Below, in pieces: positions 59,712 through 64,000 of a stretch of 64,000 nucleotides of DNA (its first letter is position 1; each line of letters opens with the position of its first letter). Position numbers and translations under genes: made by a program. The DNA comes from JBBRYB01 sp038238115 (lineage in GTDB: Bacteria > Actinomycetota > Actinomycetes > Propionibacteriales > Nocardioidaceae), in contig JBBRYB010000012.1 in assembly GCA_038238115.1 (NCBI GenBank), positions 1-64,000 of the forward strand, read 5' to 3'. Below the pieces are notes generated by a model. That model was not told the origin of the DNA, did no database searches, and was given only the letters and a program-made list of their open reading frames with translations.

Positions 59712-60959
59712 CTAGCGTTGTGCCTGCGATCCGGGCTGCACCTCGGCGTCGGTGCCCCTGATCCGCTGCCCGGCATCGCGGACACGTCGTCCGGCACGGC
59801 GCCAGACGGGCAGGTCCCGCTCCCGCTCGTAGGCCGCCCAGGCAGCCTTCAGCCGCTGCTCCAAGGTCTCCACCCGCTTGGTTCGCTGAGCGAGCTGCTT
59901 CTGCAGGTCAGCCACTTGCTCAGCGAGGTGACGCGACTCGATCTCGTGCGTGCGGTAGAGCACCGCCGAGACCGTCTGTACGGCCACGGCGGCGACGGCA
60001 TGGTCATCGACGTCGTCGGGGACGGGACCCACGAGTGGCTGAGCGGGTGGCAGCAGGTCGTCGAGGTCGCCGACCACGTCGTAGGGGAGGGCTCTCAGCT
60101 CCTCCACCATGGCCGTCCCGCGCTCGACCACCCAGGGATGCTCGGCTTGCGGAGGGGTGAACTTCTTGGCTCCTGGCCGCTCGGCGAGGATTGTTTCCGC
60201 AAGAACCTGGCGAACCATCATTTGGCGAACTGGTTTGCCACCCTGTCTCGGCGCGTGGACGTTGATCCGCCTCAGCGTCTCGATCTCCTCCACGCCGAGG
60301 GACTCGTTGGGCCGTGAGATCGACTGGTCGACCGAGTCCGGGTCGATTCCCACCGTTCGTCCGAAGCGCTTGAAGAGCAGGTCTCGCTGACCGCCCGCAG
60401 GGGGAACGGTCACGAGGTGCACGTGGTCGTCGGGAAGCCCTTGGCTCCAGTCCCGGAGAAGCACGGGAAGGTCTTGCACCCGCCAAAACAACACGGACGG
60501 ATCGTGCTGCTGGAGCAGCCGGTAGAACTCCTTGAGAGTGTGCGTGCGACCGTGCTTGATGCTCTGCTGCCACTCGGCGGGGACCTGGCGGGCCAGGTCG
60601 CGAGCGGTGATGATCGGGTGCACCTCGTCGCTCACAGTTGTTAGCTGGTTCACCGACCAGGCGGCTCGCTCCGCGGAGGCCACCGCGAAGAGCTCGTGGC
60701 TGATGAGCACGTCCTTGTTCCACTCCCCGACCTGCTCCATCATCCGGTCCCAAGCGGTCCGCGCACGCGGTGACACCCGCTCGAGCTCGGTGGTGGCGTC
60801 TCTGCCGATGAGAGACAGATGGAAGTGGTCACGGACCTGTCCCAGGGGCAGCAACAGCCCCTGGTCTGCGAGAAGATCCTTGTTGGCCCACAGCACGCTT
60901 TGCAGGAAGGTCGTCCCCGTCTTGGGTGTCCCCACATGCAGGTAAATCCGTCTGGCCAT
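59712..60959 (-). CDS. Sulfotransferase-like protein with C-terminal coiled coil
   Basis: A 415-residue paralogue of the downstream gene: P-loop HVGTPKTGTTFLQ at residues 8-20, ISHELFAVASAERAAW, VLFWRVQDLPVLLRDW and VHLVTVPPAGG. Unlike its partner it ends with a heptad-rich coiled coil (HLAEQVADLQKQLAQRTKRV region) and a basic tail. A 33-base gap to the second gene indicates one operon. The pair probably arose by tandem duplication. Confidence 0.8.
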   Translation of the reverse strand: MARRIYLHVGTPKTGTTFLQSVLWANKDLLADQGLLLPLGQVRDHFHLSLIGRDATTELERVSPRARTAWDRMMEQVGEWNKDVLISHELFAVASAERAAWSVNQLTTVSDEVHPIITARDLARQVPAEWQQSIKHGRTHTLKEFYRLLQQHDPSVLFWRVQDLPVLLRDWSQGLPDDHVHLVTVPPAGGQRDLLFKRFGRTVGIDPDSVDQSISRPNESLGVEEIETLRRINVHAPRQGGKPVRQMMVRQVLAETILAERPGAKKFTPPQAEHPWVVERGTAMVEELRALPYDVVGDLDDLLPPAQPLVGPVPDDVDDHAVAAVAVQTVSAVLYRTHEIESRHLAEQVADLQKQLAQRTKRVETLEQRLKAAWAAYERERDLPVWRRAGRRVRDAGQRIRGTDAEVQPGSQAQR

Positions 60960-61092
60960 GGGTCGATTGGACCTCCGCGCTCACGTCCTCAAAGGCTTGC
61001 ACGCCCCAGCTGAGCCTACGCCATCGGCGTACCTTCGCTGGCAGGTCCAGGGTGCCTGCCGAGCCACCGTGCTTCACAGGCGCACCGCCTGA

Positions 61093-61647
61093 TCAACCTG
61101 AGAGCAGGGCGGCCCAGGCCATTGACTCCAGGAGTGGTCGCAGGTGTGTGTCGGGTACGCGGGCATTGCGCGGGGTCGAGTTGAGCAGGCCGAAGACGGC
61201 GTGTGTGCGGGCCTGGGCGTCCAGCCGGTCCAGGCTCGGTCGCCGCGCGAGCAGCTGGTCGACCCACAGCTCGATGTAGGACGTCTGGAGTGCGCGAACC
61301 CGCTCGCGGGCGGCTGCAGGAAGCGAGGCCCAGTCGCGGTCTTGGACCACGATGAGGGCCCGGTTGGACAAGGCGAACCCGGTATGCCAGCCGACCAGTC
61401 CCCGCAGCGCCTCGTCGGCGTCGCCGGCGGCGTCGACCTTGGCCCTGCCGACCTCCAGGAGCCGCCCACTGATGCGCACCAGCATCTCGGCGAGCATCGC
61501 GTCCTTGCTGGCGAAGTGGCGATACAACGCCGGACCAGAGATGCCGCATGCGGCGCCGACATCGTCCACCGACACGCCATGGAAGCCCCGGGCAGCGAAC
61601 AGCTCGGCGGCCCGGGCCAGGATCTGGTCTCGTCGAGAGACGGTCAC
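61093..61647 (-). CDS. TetR-family transcriptional regulator
   Basis: A 184-residue TetR regulator with HTH FHGVSVDDVGAACGISGPAL and YRHFASKDAML (residues 22-52), and a C-terminal ligand domain. It is divergent from an acyl-CoA carboxylase operon with only 45 bases between the starts, and a near-palindrome lies there. TetR proteins in this position commonly sense acyl-CoA or repress branched-chain amino acid degradation genes. Confidence 0.9.
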   Translation of the reverse strand: MTVSRRDQILARAAELFAARGFHGVSVDDVGAACGISGPALYRHFASKDAMLAEMLVRISGRLLEVGRAKVDAAGDADEALRGLVGWHTGFALSNRALIVVQDRDWASLPAAARERVRALQTSYIELWVDQLLARRPSLDRLDAQARTHAVFGLLNSTPRNARVPDTHLRPLLESMAWAALLSG

Positions 61648-61668
61648 GTAGGCAGCCTAGACCCGGAA

Positions 61669-61684
61669 GTTAACGATCGCTAAC
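61669..61684. promoter_or_regulatory. TetR operator overlapping the carboxylase promoter
   Basis: GTTAACGATCGCTAAC is palindromic except for one position pair. It abuts TAACAT (61681-61686), which ends six bases before the carboxylase ATG and fits a -10 element of a leaderless transcript. TetR binding here would block RNA polymerase in both directions. Confidence 0.6.
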
Positions 61685-61692
61685 ATTGTGGG

Positions 61693-63288
61693 ATGACCCA
61701 GCAGACAGCTGCCGCGCCGGAGCCAGTGTCCCGCAACGCGAGTCTCGAAGGTCTCGTGGAGGAGCTGCGTCAGCGCCTTGCCACCGCGAGAGCGGGCGGC
61801 TCGGAGGCTGCGCGTGCTCGGCATACCGATCGCGGCAAGCTGCTCGTGCGCGACCGTGTCGACAGGCTGCTCGACCCTGGCTCACCGTTCCTCGAGGTGG
61901 CGCCGCTCGCCGCCTTCGGCATGTACGACGACGCGGTGCCGTCCGCCGGGATCGTAACCGGGGTGGGCCAGGTGAGCGGCCGACCATGCGTCATCGTGGC
62001 CAACGACGCCACTGTCAAGGGCGGCACCTACTACCCGATGACCGTCAAGAAGCACCTGCGGGCGCAGGAAATCGCCCGGGCCAACCACCTGCCGTGCCTG
62101 TACCTCGTCGACTCTGGTGGCGCCTTCCTTCCCATGCAGGACGAGGTCTTTCCGGACCGCGAGCACTTCGGGCGGATCTTCTACAACCAGGCGACCTTGT
62201 CCGCGGCGGGCATCCCCCAGGTAGCCGCCGTGCTGGGGTCGTGTACCGCCGGCGGTGCCTATGTGCCCGCCATGTCCGACGAGTCCGTGATCGTGCGGAA
62301 TCAAGGCACCATCTTCCTCGGCGGGCCCCCGCTCGTGAAGGCGGCGACCGGCGAGGTGGTGTCTGCCGAGGACCTCGGTGGCGGTGACGTCCATGCCCGC
62401 ACGTCAGGAGTCGTGGACCATCTCGCCGCGGACGACCCGCAGGCGCTCGCCATCGTGCGGTCGATCGTCGGCACGCTGCCGCGGCCCGCACCGCCTTCGC
62501 TCGTGCAGCACGAGGTGGATGAGCCAGTGGAGGACCCGGGCACGCTGTATGCCGTCGTGCCACCCGACACCCGGACGCCGTACGACGTGCGCGACGTGAT
62601 CCGCCGGATCGTGGATGGCTCACGGCTGCACGAGTTCAGGGCGTTGTACGGCGAGACGCTCGTGTGTGGCTTCGCGCGCGTCTGGGGATATGACGTCGGC
62701 ATCGTGGCCAACAACGGGATCCTCTTCAGCGAGTCCAGCCTGAAGGGCACGCACTTCATCGAGCTGTGCAACCAGCGGGGCATCCCCCTGCTCTTCCTGC
62801 AGAACATCACGGGCTTCATGGTGGGCCGCCAGTACGAGGCAGGCGGCATCGCGAAGGACGGCGCCAAGCTCGTCACGGCCGTCGCATGCTCGGTCGTGCC
62901 GAGATTCACCGTCGTGATCGGCGGCTCGTTCGGGGCGGGCAACTACGGCATGTGTGGGCGGGCCTACGACCCGCGCTTCCTCTGGATGTGGCCCAACGCG
63001 CGGATCTCGGTCATGGGTGGCGAGCAGGCGGCGGCGGTGCTCGCCACGGTCAGACGCGACGGGATCGAGGCCCGAGGCGGCACGTGGTCCCGGGAGGCCG
63101 AGGACGAGTTCCGGCGCCCCGTCCACGAGCAGTACGAGACGCAGGGCTCGCCGTACTATTCGACTGCGCGGCTGTGGGACGACGCCATCATCGACCCACT
63201 TGACACCCGCCGCGTGCTCGGCATGGGCCTGGCGGCGGCAGCGCATGCGCCTGTGCCGGAGCCGCACTACGGCATCTTCCGGATGTGA
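61693..63288 (+). CDS. Acyl-CoA carboxylase carboxyltransferase (beta) subunit, methylcrotonyl-CoA type
   Basis: A 531-residue carboxyltransferase. It has the acyl-CoA region GGTYYPMTVKKHLRAQEIA, the CT domain segments YLVDSGGAFLPMQDEVFPD and GSCTAGGAYVPAMSDE, and the C-terminal oxyanion region NITGFMVGRQYEAGGIAKDGAK and GGSFGAGNYGMCGRAYDPR. These match MCCase beta more than propionyl-CoA carboxylase. It transfers CO2 from biotin to an acyl-CoA, probably in leucine degradation. ATG at 61693 without Shine-Dalgarno, consistent with leaderless translation. Confidence 0.93.
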   Translation: MTQQTAAAPEPVSRNASLEGLVEELRQRLATARAGGSEAARARHTDRGKLLVRDRVDRLLDPGSPFLEVAPLAAFGMYDDAVPSAGIVTGVGQVSGRPCVIVANDATVKGGTYYPMTVKKHLRAQEIARANHLPCLYLVDSGGAFLPMQDEVFPDREHFGRIFYNQATLSAAGIPQVAAVLGSCTAGGAYVPAMSDESVIVRNQGTIFLGGPPLVKAATGEVVSAEDLGGGDVHARTSGVVDHLAADDPQALAIVRSIVGTLPRPAPPSLVQHEVDEPVEDPGTLYAVVPPDTRTPYDVRDVIRRIVDGSRLHEFRALYGETLVCGFARVWGYDVGIVANNGILFSESSLKGTHFIELCNQRGIPLLFLQNITGFMVGRQYEAGGIAKDGAKLVTAVACSVVPRFTVVIGGSFGAGNYGMCGRAYDPRFLWMWPNARISVMGGEQAAAVLATVRRDGIEARGGTWSREAEDEFRRPVHEQYETQGSPYYSTARLWDDAIIDPLDTRRVLGMGLAAAAHAPVPEPHYGIFRM

Positions 63289-63295
63289 GGCGAGC

Positions 63296-64000
63296 GTGAC
63301 CCGATTCGACACCGTCCTGGTCGCCAACCGGGGAGAGATCGCGCTGCGCGTGATGCGCGCGTGCGTGGCAAGCGGCCTGCGCAGCGTGGCCGTCTACAGC
63401 GATGCCGACCGCGACGCGCCGCACGTGCGGGCGGCCGACGCCGCGGTTCGGATCGGTCCGGGGGCGGCCGCGGACTCCTACCTGTCGATCCCCGCCCTGA
63501 TCGAGGCCGCGGAGCGGACCAGGGCCGGTGCCGTGCACCCTGGCTACGGCTTCTTGTCCGAGCGCGCCGAGTTCGCCCGCGCGGTCGTCGAGGCGGGCCT
63601 CGTCTTCGTCGGCCCTTCGGCCGACGTGATGGATGCCATGGGTCGCAAGGACAAGGCCCGCGCCATCGCCACGGCCGCGGGTGTGCCCGTGGTGCCGGCT
63701 GCTGACGCGGCCGCCGACGACCTGGACTCGATCGGCCGGCAGGTCGGCTTCCCTCTGCTGGTCAAGGCTGCGAGCGGCGGAGGCGGCAAGGGCATGCGGA
63801 TCGTGCGCTCGGCGCCCGACCTCGACCAGGCCGTCGCCGCGGCCCGACGGGAGGCGCTGTCGGCGTTCGGCGACGACACCATGCTGTTCGAGCGGTACGT
63901 CGAGAACGGGCGCCACATCGAGGTGCAGGTCCTCGGTGACGAGCACGGACACCTCGTCCACCTCTTCGAGCGCGACTGCTCGGTGCAGCGCCGGCACCAA
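63296..64000 (+). CDS. Acyl-CoA carboxylase biotin carboxylase (alpha) subunit, 3' end beyond window
   Basis: The first 235 codons of a biotin carboxylase: FDTVLVANRGEIALRVMRAC at the start, HPGYGFLSERAEFA, and the ATP-grasp Gly-rich loop KAASGGGGKGMRIV, through EVQVLGDEHG to the window edge. GTG start at 63296, seven bases after the beta-subunit stop, with GAGG upstream. It carboxylates biotin on its own C-terminal carrier domain (not visible here) for the upstream transferase. Confidence 0.95.
   Translation, partial: MTRFDTVLVANRGEIALRVMRACVASGLRSVAVYSDADRDAPHVRAADAAVRIGPGAAADSYLSIPALIEAAERTRAGAVHPGYGFLSERAEFARAVVEAGLVFVGPSADVMDAMGRKDKARAIATAAGVPVVPAADAAADDLDSIGRQVGFPLLVKAASGGGGKGMRIVRSAPDLDQAVAAARREALSAFGDDTMLFERYVENGRHIEVQVLGDEHGHLVHLFERDCSVQRRHQ

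Overview
The window is high-GC DNA with Shine-Dalgarno-led GTG and TTG starts as well as ATG. It carries the conserved actinobacterial cluster fhaA-fhaB-pstP-rodA-pbpA-pknB next to tRNA-Leu and crgA, so it comes from an actinobacterial chromosome. The sulfotransferase pair, FhaA/FhaB arrangement and SigB/SigF-type sigma factor fit Propionibacteriales (for example Nocardioidaceae) best, but the family-level call is inference.

Left third (1-17.4 kb), accessory DNA. The left edge holds part of a pSAM2-like integrative conjugative element: a truncated replication initiator, an FtsK/SpoIIIE-type transfer ATPase, a small membrane protein and a Pra-like activator. Divergent from these is a 73-aa protein / DUF6879 / XRE-DUF5753 regulatory trio. 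A defence island follows. It has a Vsr endonuclease, a decayed Eco29kI-family restriction enzyme, a C5-cytosine methyltransferase, and a tightly packed three-gene operon: a MORC/MutL-like GHKL ATPase with a zinc ribbon, an Mrr-like nuclease fused to an SF2 helicase, and a 200-aa putative nuclease. After it come a lower-GC surface-protein gene, a nucleoside-phosphorylase-like gene apparently cut at its 5' end, and a rifamycin phosphotransferase pseudogene cut at the same junction and also frameshifted.

Middle (17.4-43.9 kb). Two receptor-type Ser/Thr kinases flank a hydantoin permease operon. Its last gene is an unusual fusion of a hydantoin racemase with a zinc-ribbon/FHA module, and a GntR regulator with a 23-bp palindrome sits upstream. 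Next are an MprF-like DUF2156 protein, a GT-C glycosyltransferase, TerC under a convincing Mn2+ (yybP-ykoY) riboswitch, SURF1, DUF3817, an Fe-S protein, a cyclophilin, a rhomboid protease, a cluster of DnaA-box-like sequences, crgA, a DUF881 protein, and the cell-shape/division signalling operon ending at tRNA-Leu(CAG).

Right third (44-64 kb), metabolism. It contains a P450, a methyltransferase, a ferredoxin-reductase-like flavoprotein, a metal-type permease behind a CsoR-like operator, a frameshifted pyridoxamine-oxidase-like gene and an alpha/beta hydrolase. A fully coupled six-gene operon for gamma-glutamylated amine (putrescine-like) catabolism follows, then a 47-bp tandem repeat, a SigB/SigF-family sigma factor and two paralogous sulfotransferase-like genes. 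At the right edge a TetR regulator is divergent from a methylcrotonyl-CoA-type carboxylase operon whose biotin carboxylase runs off the window.
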